Part shown: positions 1 to 7,597 of the stretch, in pieces
Layout: the number at the start of each line of letters is the position of its first letter
How positions within the stretch are numbered: the first letter of the stretch is position 1
From: Rivibacter sp049446155
Lineage (GTDB): Bacteria > Pseudomonadota > Gammaproteobacteria > Burkholderiales > Burkholderiaceae_C
Assembly: GCF_049446155.1 (NCBI RefSeq)
Contig: NZ_JBMSEE010000009.1
Coordinates: 62,001-126,000, forward strand
Direction of reading: 5' to 3'
Length of the DNA: 64,000 nt
Translations under genes and position numbers: made by a program
Notes under the pieces: model-generated
Database searches by the model: none
What the model was told of the DNA's origin: nothing
The model's input: only the letters and a program-made list of their open reading frames with translations

Positions 1-1
1 C

Positions 2-325
2 GAGCGCCGGCAGTCGCTCGATGCGACGCTGCGCTCGGTCGTCGTGCAGCGCGAGGTGCTGGGCATCGAGCTCGGCGCGCTCGAGCAGGCGCTGATGCAG
101 GCCTGGTCGCTGCCCGAGCTGCTGCGCCGCATGACCGACGACCGCCATGCCGATCATCCGCAAGTGCGCAGCGTCGCGCTGGCGGTGCGCCTCGCGCGCC
201 ACAGCGAAGCCGAGCGCGGCGGCTGGAACAACGCCGGCGTGCCGGCTGACCTGGCCGAGATCGGCGAGCTGCTCAACCTGTCGCCGGACGCCACGCTGAG
301 CCTGGTTCGCTCGCTCGACGACTGA
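2..325 (+). CDS. HDOD-domain protein (C-terminal fragment)
   Basis: Only the last 107 residues are inside the window; the frame is open from base 2. The segment IELGALEQALMQAWSLPELL followed by a DDRHADHP stretch resembles the helical core of HDOD domains (metal-independent HD relatives, often in signalling proteins), where a conserved Gly-Ala and Trp-x-Leu-Pro precede the degenerate HD-like motif. HDOD proteins frequently act in regulatory output, but the partner domains of this one are outside the window, so no specific role can be given. It ends 26 bases before the next gene on the same strand. Confidence 0.6.
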   Translation, partial: ERRQSLDATLRSVVVQREVLGIELGALEQALMQAWSLPELLRRMTDDRHADHPQVRSVALAVRLARHSEAERGGWNNAGVPADLAEIGELLNLSPDATLSLVRSLDD

Positions 326-351
326 TCCCGCGGCCCTTCTACACTGGCCCG

Positions 352-969
352 ATGACCGGCCCCGATCGCGCCTTCTGGCAGCAGCGCTTCGTCGACCAGC
401 AAACGCCCTGGGACCGCGGCGCACCCAGCCCGCAGCTGGCGGCCTGGCTGGCCGACGGCACGCTCGCTGCCGGCATGCGCGTCGCGGTGCCCGGCTGCGG
501 CGCCGGGCACGAGGTGCTGGCGCTGGCGGCCGCGGGCATCGATGTCGTCGCGCTCGACTACGCCCCGGCGGCCGTGGCCCTGGTGAGCCGGCGGCTCGCG
601 CAAGCCGGCCTGCAGGCGCGCGTCGTCGAGGCCGACGTGCTGGCCTGGCAGCCCGAGGCGCCGCTCGACGCGATCTACGAGCAGACCTGCCTGTGCGCGC
701 TGCATCCCGACCACTGGAGCGCCTACGCCGCCCAGCTGCAGCGCTGGCTACGCCCCGGCGGACGCCTCGCGCTGCTGGCGATGCAGGCGCCGCGCCCGGG
801 CAGCCGCGACGGGCTGATCGAAGGCCCGCCCTACCACGTCGACATCAACGCGCTGCGCGCGCTGTTTCCGGGCGCGCCCTGGCATTGGCCGAAGCCACCC
901 TATGCGCGTGTGGATCATCCGGCGCAAGCCCACTGGGCCGAGCTCGCGCTGGTACTCGAGCGACGCTGA
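352..969 (+). CDS. TPMT-family SAM-dependent methyltransferase
   Basis: A 205-residue cytosolic methyltransferase of the thiopurine S-methyltransferase-like class. The N-terminus (FWQQRF...TPWDRGAPSPQL) is the family signature in which the W-D-x-G-x-P segment packs over the substrate. The SAM-binding glycine loop is PGCGAGHE (residues 47-54), followed by an acidic residue at the end of beta-2 (VVALDYAP) and the motif EADVLAW. The segment YEQTCLCALHPDHW matches the post-loop of this family. Length is normal for the family. The natural substrate is not predictable; homologues methylate thiol or selenium/tellurium compounds or are uncharacterised. It is not clearly linked to the sugar genes downstream, which run on the other strand. 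Confidence 0.8.
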   Translation: MTGPDRAFWQQRFVDQQTPWDRGAPSPQLAAWLADGTLAAGMRVAVPGCGAGHEVLALAAAGIDVVALDYAPAAVALVSRRLAQAGLQARVVEADVLAWQPEAPLDAIYEQTCLCALHPDHWSAYAAQLQRWLRPGGRLALLAMQAPRPGSRDGLIEGPPYHVDINALRALFPGAPWHWPKPPYARVDHPAQAHWAELALVLERR

Positions 970-1029
970 TCCCGCGGGGCCGGCCGGCACCTACGTCGCG
1001 ATCGGCGTGCCGCGTGACTGGCTGAGCCG

Positions 1030-2895
1030 CTAGCGTGCGTGCGAGGTCAGGCGCGCGTAGTCGGGCACTTCACCGGGCACGGGCCGCGCCGAGCGCGCGC
1101 CCGCCGAGGGCGCGCCGACCGCGGCCTGCGGCGCAGCGCCGCTGCGCCGCATCGCCACGCCCACCGCCAGAACGTCGATCACCGCCAGGTGCAGGATGCG
1201 GCTGATCATCGGCATCTGGGTCGTCACGTCTTCGGCGTGGTCGATCGTGATGGCGAGCGTCGCGCGCTTGGCCAGCGGCGCATGGCTGGGCGTCAGCGCG
1301 ATCACGCGCGCGCCGCGCTCTAGCGCGGTGTCCACCGAGTCCTGCAGTTCCTGCACCTTGCCGGAGCCGGAGATGACGACGAGCACGTCACCTGGCCCCA
1401 GCACGCCGGCGGCCAGCTGCTGCACCCTCGGATCGGTATAGGCCGCGGTTGGCACGCCGAAGCGCAGGAACTTGTACTGTGCGTCCGTCGCGACGATGCC
1501 GTACTGGCCCACCGCATGAAAGTCGACGCGGCGCGCCGCGAGCAGCATGTCGATCGCGCGCTGCACCGCGTCGGCGTTGATCTCGTCGCGCGCCTTGAGC
1601 ACCGCGGCGGCCGTGTTGTCGAGCACCTTGGCCCCGAGCTCGTGGGTCGAGTCGGTGCGCTTGACCTGCGTGTGCGAGACGGGAATGGTTGACGTCAGCC
1701 CCGAGGCCAGCTTGAGCTTGAAGTCCGACAGGCCCGCGCAGCCCATGGAGCGGCAAAAGCGCACCACGGTCGGCTGGCTCACGCCGGCCTGGCGCGCGAT
1801 GTCGACGATCGGGTCCGACAGCGCGCTGCGCGGCTGTGCCAGCACCCAGTCGGCCACTCGCTGCTCCGCGCCCGACAGCGAGGCGCGCATCTGTCGCACG
1901 CGCTCGAGCAGGCTCGAGCCGCCGCTTTGGCGGCGCAGCTGCGCGTCGAGGATCGCCGATGCGCCCGACAGCGTGTCGGTGTCCGAGGTGATGACGAAGG
2001 TCGGGATGTTGGCCACCAGCGCGGAGAAGCGGCCCTTGGCCTCGAAGCGTGCGCGAAAGCCCGAGCGGTCGAAGTACTCGCCCAGCCGCGGCACGATGCC
2101 CCCGCCAATGTAGAGGCCGCCGTAGGCGCCGAGCGTGAGCGCCAGGTTGGCGGCCACGGTGCCCAGCATCTCGCAGAACATCGCGATCGACTCGACCGCC
2201 AGCGCGTCGCTGCCGGCCAGCGCGCGGCGCGTGATCTCGGGCGCGGCCAGCGGCTCGGGCGTGCGGTCGGCGCGTGCCGCCAGCGCGCGGTAGATGAGCT
2301 CGATCCCCGATGCCGAGATCAGGCGCTCGGCCGAGACGTGGGCGTACTGACGCCACGCGTACTCGAGCACGCTCAGCTCGCGCGGCGTCTGCGGTGCGAA
2401 GGCGACGTGGCCACCCTCGGTGGCCAACGACACCCAACCGTCCTCGACCGGAATCAGGCCGGAGACGCCGAGGCCCGTGCCCGCGCCGAGCAGGCCGATC
2501 ACGCTGCGCTCGCGCGCCTGGCCGCCGCCGACCTGTCGCACCTGGCCCGGTTCGAGGTGGGGCAGGCCCATCGCCAGCGCGGTGAAGTCGTTGACCACCA
2601 ACAGCGTGTCGAAGCCGACCGCGCGGCGCGTCGCCTCGATCGAGAACTGCCACGGGTAGTTGGTCATGCGCACCTCGTCGCCCTCGACGGGGTTCGCGAT
2701 CGCGATCGCGCCCAGGCGCACGTCGCGCGAGTCGACGGCGCCGAGGTAGGCCTTCAGCGCGGCAAGGAAATCCGGATAGTCGGCGCAGCGCAGGTTCTGG
2801 CGATCTGAGTAGACACCGGGCTCGCGCTCGAGCGCGAAGCGGGCGTAGGTGCCGCCGATGTCGGCGAGCAAGCGGGGCGCGATCGGAGTTGGCAT
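1030..2895 (-). CDS. glk: Bifunctional glucokinase / RpiR-HexR-type transcriptional regulator
   Basis: A 621-residue fusion. Residues about 1-330 are a bacterial ROK-unrelated glucokinase: LLADIGGTYARF (phosphate loop), VVNDFTALAMGLP with the catalytic Asp, GAGTGLGVSGLIP, and ATEGGHVAF for glucose contact. Residues about 345-420 are an RpiR-type HTH with recognition segment SQPTVVRFCRSMG, and about 460-610 a SIS sugar-phosphate-binding domain (VVISGSGKVQEL). This architecture is known in Burkholderia-type bacteria. I chose the ATG at 2895 because the glucokinase fold begins there; upstream codons overlap the SDR gene. It lies 35 bases after the SDR stop, so the two are probably cotranscribed from the HexR-box region at 3639-3834. 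Odd point: the usual Asn of the GGTNAR loop is Tyr here, so kinase activity needs a test. Confidence 0.9.
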   Translation of the reverse strand: MPTPIAPRLLADIGGTYARFALEREPGVYSDRQNLRCADYPDFLAALKAYLGAVDSRDVRLGAIAIANPVEGDEVRMTNYPWQFSIEATRRAVGFDTLLVVNDFTALAMGLPHLEPGQVRQVGGGQARERSVIGLLGAGTGLGVSGLIPVEDGWVSLATEGGHVAFAPQTPRELSVLEYAWRQYAHVSAERLISASGIELIYRALAARADRTPEPLAAPEITRRALAGSDALAVESIAMFCEMLGTVAANLALTLGAYGGLYIGGGIVPRLGEYFDRSGFRARFEAKGRFSALVANIPTFVITSDTDTLSGASAILDAQLRRQSGGSSLLERVRQMRASLSGAEQRVADWVLAQPRSALSDPIVDIARQAGVSQPTVVRFCRSMGCAGLSDFKLKLASGLTSTIPVSHTQVKRTDSTHELGAKVLDNTAAAVLKARDEINADAVQRAIDMLLAARRVDFHAVGQYGIVATDAQYKFLRFGVPTAAYTDPRVQQLAAGVLGPGDVLVVISGSGKVQELQDSVDTALERGARVIALTPSHAPLAKRATLAITIDHAEDVTTQMPMISRILHLAVIDVLAVGVAMRRSGAAPQAAVGAPSAGARSARPVPGEVPDYARLTSHAR

Positions 2896-2930
2896 GGGCG
2901 AATCATGCCTGCGCGGCGGACCGCGCGGGT

Positions 2931-3638
2931 TCAATAGTCGCCTTCGGCGGGGTGGATCGTCATCTCGTCGACGACGATGTGCGCCGGCAGGTCGACGAGC
3001 GCGGCGACCTGCTGCGCGAGATCGTGCGTCGGCAGCGCCCACTGCCGGTCCTTGCTGCCCTCGACCGCGCCGTTGAAGGCGCTGTCGATGATGCCCGGCA
3101 GCACCGTCGTACAACGCAGGCCGCTGGCACGCAGCTCCTTGTGAAGCGATGCGGTGAAGCCCAGCAGCGCGTGCTTGCTGGCGACATAGGGCGCCATGTT
3201 GGCGAGCGGGCGGCGCGCCAGGTCCGAGGCAATGCTGATCAGCTGCGCACGACCGCGCGCCAGCATGCCCGGCAGTAGCGCATGCGTCAGCAGCATCGGC
3301 GCCGCGATGTTCAGCTGGACCAGGTCCGTCAGTTCGCCAGGCGGGTTGTCGAGGAAGGGGCGCCACGGACCGATCGCCGCGTTGTGAACCACGACGTCGA
3401 CGCCGCCGAGCGCCGCCTCGACGCGCCGCGCGAACGGCTCGATCGATGCCGTGTCGCGCAGGTCAACCGCCTCGCACACCACGGATTGGGGCGCCGAGGC
3501 GCCGATCTGCTCGGCACGAAGGCGCAGCTCGTTCGCGTTGCGAGCCGCGATCGCGACGCGGTGGCCGCGCTCGGCAAGCACGCGCGCCAGCGCGGCGCCG
3601 AGGCCGTGGGAGGCGCCCGTCACGAGAACATGCTTCAT
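2931..3638 (-). CDS. SDR-family NAD(P)-dependent oxidoreductase
   Basis: A 235-residue classical short-chain dehydrogenase/reductase. The cofactor motif TGASHGLG is at residues 7-14, NAA at 86-88, the catalytic Ser near 138 (LISIAS) and YVASK at 151-155, so it should be active. Asp-rich ARN after beta-2 (AARNANE) suggests NADP preference, weakly. Substrate unknown. It is the first gene after a divergent promoter that carries two HexR-like boxes and is followed at 35 bases by the glucokinase-regulator fusion, so a role near sugar or sugar-acid metabolism is a reasonable inference only from position. Confidence 0.8.
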   Translation of the reverse strand: MKHVLVTGASHGLGAALARVLAERGHRVAIAARNANELRLRAEQIGASAPQSVVCEAVDLRDTASIEPFARRVEAALGGVDVVVHNAAIGPWRPFLDNPPGELTDLVQLNIAAPMLLTHALLPGMLARGRAQLISIASDLARRPLANMAPYVASKHALLGFTASLHKELRASGLRCTTVLPGIIDSAFNGAVEGSKDRQWALPTHDLAQQVAALVDLPAHIVVDEMTIHPAEGDY

Positions 3639-3662
3639 CTCACACTCCGGGTTTCAACTACC

Positions 3663-3677
3663 TGTAGTCAGATTACA
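3663..3677. promoter_or_regulatory. HexR-like operator, SDR/glk divergent region (site 1)
   Basis: The 15-mer TGTAGTCAGATTACA is an inverted repeat (TGTARTC-A-GATTACA) with one mismatch between the arms and strongly resembles the published HexR consensus TGTAATTAAATTACA. It lies 25 bases upstream of the SDR start. Inference: binding by the standalone HexR (30175-31044) or the fused regulator (1030-2895), relieved by the ED intermediate KDPG as in characterised HexR proteins. Confidence 0.65.
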
Positions 3678-3758
3678 TCACCAACCCCGGAGAACCTTTG
3701 TCGCGCATACCCAGCGGCAGGCAACGCAACCTCGGGAATCACCCGTAGTTGATCTTTC

Positions 3759-3773
3759 TGTAGTTTTGCTACA
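3759..3773. promoter_or_regulatory. HexR-like operator, glk-lamB promoter (site 2)
   Basis: TGTAGTTTTGCTACA has perfect outer arms TGTAG/CTACA at HexR spacing. It lies 61 bases upstream of the glucokinase ATG and overlaps a possible -10 element TACATT (3770-3775), with a possible TTGATC -35 at 3749-3754 at a short 15-base spacing. Position over the promoter core fits repression. Confidence 0.65.
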
Positions 3774-3834
3774 TTGAACTTCGTCGTCCGGGCTCGCTCG
3801 TGGTGAGCCGGCCGCCCCTCCTTCGAAGCTTCCG

Positions 3835-4857
3835 ATGCGCTCGCAGCTCTCCAGCAAATCGTTTCCCTGGCTCGTCGCGGACATCGGCGGCACGAATGCG
3901 CGCTTCGGTCTCGTGTTCGCGCCCGGCGCCGCAGCCGAGCACGTCGAATCGCTCAAGTGCGCCGACTACCCGACGCCGCAGGCCGCCGCGACGGCCTATC
4001 TCGACGACCTGTCGAAGCGGCTGGGCAGGCGTCCGCGCCCGCACCACGCCGCGATCGCGCTGGCCAGTGCGATCCACGGCGATGCGGTGCGCTTGACCAA
4101 CAACCCCTGGACCGTTTCGCGCGACGCGCTCGCGCAGGCACTGGGCGCCAAGCGCGTGCTGCTGCTCAACGACTTCGAGGCGCTCGCGCTCGCGCTGCCG
4201 CGGCTCGGCCGTGACGACGTCTCTCTGTTCGGCGGCCGCGCGCAGCCCGATCCGCGCGCGCCGATGGCCGTCATCGGCCCGGGCACCGGCCTGGGCGTGT
4301 CGAGCTGCGTGCCGGTGGCCGACGGCGACTGGGTCGCGCTAGCCGCCGAAGGCGGCCATGTCACCGTGGCCGCGGCCGACGACCTGGAGTCCGATGTGCT
4401 GCGCGTGCTGCGCCGCGAGTACCCCCACGTCTCGGCCGAACGCGTGCTGTCCGGCCTGGGCCTGCCGCTGCTGCATCGCGCGCTGTGCGAGGTGCGCGGC
4501 ACGCCGGTCGAGACGCTCTCGCCCGAGGAGATCACGCAGCGCGCACTGGTCTCGCGCGACGACGCGGCGCTCGCGACGCTGGACACCTTCTGCTCGATGC
4601 TGGGCACCTTTGCGGGCAACGTGGCGCTGACCGTCGGCGCGCGCGGCGGCGTCTTCGTAGCCGGCGGCATCGCGCAGAAGCTCGGCGAGCACCTCACCGG
4701 CTCGAAGTTCCGCGAACGCTTCGAGGCCAAGGGCCGCTTCGAGAGCTACATGGCGCGCATCGCGACCGGCCTGGTCATCGCGCCGCACGCGGCGCTCACC
4801 GGCGCCGCCCAGGGCATCTCGCACGCCTTGCGCGAGGCGCATCCCGGCGGCTCATGA
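3835..4857 (+). CDS. glk: Glucokinase
   Basis: A 340-residue cytosolic glucokinase phosphorylating glucose with ATP to glucose-6-phosphate. Motifs: VADIGGTNARFGLV (intact GGTNAR loop), LLNDFEALALALP with the catalytic Asp, GPGTGLGVSSCVPV, and AAEGGHVTV. It is a stand-alone version of the kinase half of the fusion at 1030-2895 and, unlike that copy, keeps the canonical Asn. It reads toward the maltoporin gene 78 bases downstream, so glk-lamB is probably one unit controlled by the HexR-like box at 3759-3773. Glucose freed by amylases, GlgX and MalQ would be its substrate. Confidence 0.93.
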   Translation: MRSQLSSKSFPWLVADIGGTNARFGLVFAPGAAAEHVESLKCADYPTPQAAATAYLDDLSKRLGRRPRPHHAAIALASAIHGDAVRLTNNPWTVSRDALAQALGAKRVLLLNDFEALALALPRLGRDDVSLFGGRAQPDPRAPMAVIGPGTGLGVSSCVPVADGDWVALAAEGGHVTVAAADDLESDVLRVLRREYPHVSAERVLSGLGLPLLHRALCEVRGTPVETLSPEEITQRALVSRDDAALATLDTFCSMLGTFAGNVALTVGARGGVFVAGGIAQKLGEHLTGSKFRERFEAKGRFESYMARIATGLVIAPHAALTGAAQGISHALREAHPGGS

Positions 4858-4935
4858 AGCCGCCGGTCCACCCGATTTTTCAGCCGGAGCCGGACCAGTG
4901 ACCGGCTCCTCGTTCACTAGCATGTAGGAGACAGC

Positions 4936-6174
4936 ATGAATCGCAAGATGTTGAAGGTGCTGCCGATCGCGGCGGCAGCGGCACTGACGGGCTTGTCGGC
5001 CCAGGCCTTCGAGTTCCACGGCTACCTGCGCTCCGGCGGCGGCAGCACGATGAGCAAGAACGGCGGCCAGACCTGCTTCCAGCTGCCCGGTGCCTACGCC
5101 AAGTACCGCCTCGGCAACGAATGCGAGACCTATGCGGAACTCGCGGCCGACCAGGACCTCTTCGAGGGCAAGGACGGCGTCAAGTTCGTCTACCACGGCC
5201 GCCTGGCCTACATCTCCGACCAGCAGCAGGACTACGAGAGCTTCAAGGCCGACGGCCGCGACGCCGCGCTGCGCGAGAACTGGATCGAGGCCAAGAACCT
5301 ACCGTTCGCCGGCGGCGGCACCGTGTGGGCGGGCAAGCGCTTCTACGAGCGCAACGACATCCACATCAACGACTTCTACTACTGGGACACCTCGGGCTAC
5401 GGCGTCGGCATCCAGGACGTCAAGGTCAGCGATACGCTGAAGTTCTCGTATGCGCTGTTCCGCAACGGCAACAGCAGCGAGAGCGCGACCACGCGCCATG
5501 ACTTCCGCCTCGGCGGCATTGGCCTGGGCGGCTTCGGCGACCTCACGGTCGGCGTGCAGCTCAACACCGCCGACGCGACCGACGCCGCCAAGGCCGCCGG
5601 CCAGGACAACGACGGCCAGGCCATCACGGTGCAGCACTTCATCGGTGGCGTGCTGGGCGGCTTCAACAAGTTCGCGGTGCAATGGGGCAAGGGCTCGGCG
5701 CGCAACCTGTCGCTGCCCTACCCGGACAATGGCGAGGACGAGGACAACAAGACCTTCCGCATCGTCGAGATGCTGCAGTGGCAGCTCAACCCGTCGTTCA
5801 GCGGCATGGCCACGCTGATCTACCAGGACCAGAAGGACAACTACAAGTGGACGTCCTTCGGCATCCGCCCGGTGTGGCACGTGACCGACTACTTCAAGGT
5901 CCAGGCCGAGTACGGCTATGACCAGGTCAAGCCGACCTCGGGCGACGCGGTCAACCGCCAGACCCGCAAGCTCAACAAGATCACGGTGGCGCCGACCATC
6001 GTCGCGGGCCGCGGCTTCTGGGCGCGCCCGGAGCTGCGCCTGTTCTACACCTATGCCAAGTGGAACGACGCGGCGCGTGACCTGTGGGGCGGCGTCGCCG
6101 GCGGCACGGCCGGGCGCTTCGGCAGCGACACCAACGGCTCGACGATCGGCTTCCAGGTCGAATCCTGGTGGTGA
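4936..6174 (+). CDS. lamB: Maltoporin-like carbohydrate porin (LamB family)
   Basis: A 412-residue outer-membrane protein. A signal peptide ends near LSAQA (residue 24), after which EFHGYLRSGGGST is the typical LamB first strand. Further family marks are GNECETYAEL, FYERNDIHINDFYYWDTSGYG and a C-terminal strand ending in VESWW, the aromatic C-terminus recognised by the BAM machinery. It should form a trimeric 18-strand barrel for maltodextrin diffusion. An SD-like AGGAGA precedes the ATG. Its linkage to glucokinase and proximity to malEFGK support a maltodextrin role. A strong terminator follows. Confidence 0.9.
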   Translation: MNRKMLKVLPIAAAAALTGLSAQAFEFHGYLRSGGGSTMSKNGGQTCFQLPGAYAKYRLGNECETYAELAADQDLFEGKDGVKFVYHGRLAYISDQQQDYESFKADGRDAALRENWIEAKNLPFAGGGTVWAGKRFYERNDIHINDFYYWDTSGYGVGIQDVKVSDTLKFSYALFRNGNSSESATTRHDFRLGGIGLGGFGDLTVGVQLNTADATDAAKAAGQDNDGQAITVQHFIGGVLGGFNKFAVQWGKGSARNLSLPYPDNGEDEDNKTFRIVEMLQWQLNPSFSGMATLIYQDQKDNYKWTSFGIRPVWHVTDYFKVQAEYGYDQVKPTSGDAVNRQTRKLNKITVAPTIVAGRGFWARPELRLFYTYAKWNDAARDLWGGVAGGTAGRFGSDTNGSTIGFQVESWW

Positions 6175-6182
6175 TCCACGCG

Positions 6183-6223
6183 TTGCCCCTGCGGGGGCAA
6201 CCCGGCGGGCCACGCTCCGCCGG
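6183..6223. repeat. Two short GC-rich hairpins after lamB
   Basis: TTGCCCC-TGCG-GGGGCAA (6183-6200) and CCGGCGG-(8)-CCGCCGG (6202-6223) form two adjacent stem-loops just past the lamB stop. Such paired hairpins are common intergenic elements in Burkholderiales and may protect the 3' end of the porin mRNA. Confidence 0.5.
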
Positions 6224-6253
6224 CTTCTCTGCTCTTCTCTTCTAGGGAACTTG

Positions 6254-6279
6254 GGGCGCTCTTCGGGGCGCCCTTTTTT
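6254..6279 (+). terminator. Rho-independent terminator after lamB
   Basis: GGGCGC (6254-6259) pairs with GCGCCC (6268-6273) around an 8-base loop and is followed directly by six T residues (6274-6279). It ends the glk-lamB unit. Confidence 0.8.
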
Positions 6280-6300
6280 CTTGAGGCGAGCGCGGCGAAG

Positions 6301-6408
6301 ACCCTCACCCCAGGCCTCTCCCGCGCGCGGGAGAGGGAGCCCCCCCGGACGGAAGCATGGGCCTTTGCTCCCTCGCCCCGCGAGGGGGAGAGGGTCGGGG
6401 TGAGAGGG
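6301..6408. repeat. Large imperfect intergenic inverted repeat
   Basis: CCCTCACCCCAGGCCTCTCCC at the left is mirrored by GGGAGAGGGTCGGGGTGAGAGGG at the right, with smaller hairpins nested in each arm (CTCTCCCGCGCGCGGGAGAG on the left). This CCCTCACCCC...GGGGTGAGGG class of element occurs between convergent genes in many proteobacteria and here separates lamB from the convergent proQ gene. Confidence 0.65.
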
Positions 6409-6411
6409 CGA

Positions 6412-7008
6412 TCAGCGCCGCGGCGGGCGCTGCTGGGGACGCTGCTGGGGACGCTGCTGCGGGCGCCGCTGCATCTCGCGCGGCGGCGGCGCGTTCTTCG
6501 CGTCCTCGCGCGCCTTGGCGAGCAGCGGCTCGAGCTGCTCGGGCGCAATGCCCTTGAGCGCGCAGAAGTTCGCCGGCGTCAGCGTCGTGCGCTCGAAGTC
6601 GCGCAGCAGCTGCATGCGCGCGCGGCGCTCGTCTTCTTCCTGCTGACGGCGCGAGGCCGTGATCTCGCGGCGACGCGCGAGCTCCTTCGCGGCGATCTGG
6701 CGATGCTCCTCGCTCAGCTCGCCGTCGGGCTCGCCATCGAGGTTGAAGCGCGTCTTCGCCTTGGTGATCGCGATCAGGTAGCCGGTGCTGCCCGTGTAGC
6801 GGCGAAAGAAGGCCGACAGCGCCTGCTTGCTGAACACGCCCGGTGCGCGCTCCTGGATGTCGGCCTGGATGCGCAGCTTCAGTGGCTTGGGCGCGCCCGC
6901 GAACAGCGCCGGGAAGCGTTGCTTCAGTTCGGCGGCGCAGTCGAAGTGCGCGCGCTCCTCAGGCTGCTGCGCGGCGGGAGCTTCTTCGGAAGGAGGGGTC
7001 GACGTCAT
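6412..7008 (-). CDS. proQ: ProQ/FinO-family RNA-binding protein
   Basis: A 198-residue protein with a ProQ/FinO domain at residues about 22-115: FPALF, PKPLKLRIQADI, then FFRRYTGSTGYLIAITKAKTRF, the conserved RNA-binding face (Tyr and Arg of the concave surface). A helical charged middle (LARRREITASRRQQEEDERR) and a C-terminal QQRP tail follow. ProQ proteins bind sRNA and mRNA 3' stem-loops and stabilise them. The tail is encoded by a 12-base tandem repeat. The gene stands alone, 73 bases beyond the CBM41 gene, and its function is not tied to sugar use. Confidence 0.88.
   Translation of the reverse strand: MTSTPPSEEAPAAQQPEERAHFDCAAELKQRFPALFAGAPKPLKLRIQADIQERAPGVFSKQALSAFFRRYTGSTGYLIAITKAKTRFNLDGEPDGELSEEHRQIAAKELARRREITASRRQQEEDERRARMQLLRDFERTTLTPANFCALKGIAPEQLEPLLAKAREDAKNAPPPREMQRRPQQRPQQRPQQRPPRR
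6431..6466. repeat. 12-bp tandem repeat in proQ
   Basis: TGCTGGGGACGC is repeated twice exactly and a third time with changes, encoding the QQRP units at the ProQ C-terminus. Copy number could differ between strains without breaking the frame. Confidence 0.75.
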
Positions 7009-7080
7009 CTCGCAGGCACGATCGGTGGGATCCGGATTGTGCCCACGATGGCGGCCGGATGGACTCGGCCGGGACCCGGC

Positions 7081-7569
7081 TCACTTGCGCGCCTTGACCG
7101 CCTCTTCGGCCGAGAAATACGCGGTGCAATCACCCTGGTTGATGAAGATCTGGTTGCCCTGGGTGCTGAACCACTGCGAGTCCCTGGGGCAGTCCTTCGA
7201 GTCGCCCTTGTGGATGATGTAGTTGTACTTGCCGTTGCGGAACTCGTCGGCCTTGACCTGCCAGTGCACGCCGAAGGCGTCCTTGCCGGTCGGCTTCAGC
7301 GGGTTCATCCAGGTGATGCCCATGATCGGCTGGTCGCTCTTGCTCTTGCCGCCGACGACCTTGCCGTTGTCGACCTTCTCGAAGCTCTCCCACAGGTGCA
7401 CGCCCCAGCCGTCGTAGCTGCCGTCGGGGCGGTGGTAGTGGATCGAGATCATGCCTTCGGCCGGCTTGGCGATCTCGGGGGCGGCCTGCGCATTGGCAGC
7501 CGGCACGGCGGCGAACGAGAACGCGGCGGCGGCCGCGGCGGTCAGGGCGAGGCGTTGAACGATGCGCAT
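7081..7569 (-). CDS. Exported CBM41 (pullulanase-associated domain) protein
   Basis: A 162-residue exported protein that is almost entirely one carbohydrate-binding module. The signal peptide ends at AANAQA (about residue 25). The following ISIHYHRPDGSYDGWGVHLW is the CBM41/PUD signature, with Trp residues that stack on alpha-glucan chains; two Cys pairs are likely near the C-terminus (DCPRDS, GDCTAY). The ATG at 7569 has an AGGAGACA SD, so I prefer it over longer starts. It is the last gene of the mal-amylase run, 28 bases after the amylase. CBM41 is normally part of pullulanase; a free module suggests a starch-capture accessory. Confidence 0.82.
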   Translation of the reverse strand: MRIVQRLALTAAAAAAFSFAAVPAANAQAAPEIAKPAEGMISIHYHRPDGSYDGWGVHLWESFEKVDNGKVVGGKSKSDQPIMGITWMNPLKPTGKDAFGVHWQVKADEFRNGKYNYIIHKGDSKDCPRDSQWFSTQGNQIFINQGDCTAYFSAEEAVKARK

Positions 7570-7597
7570 GGTCTGTCTCCTGGTGTGGGCAACGGAA

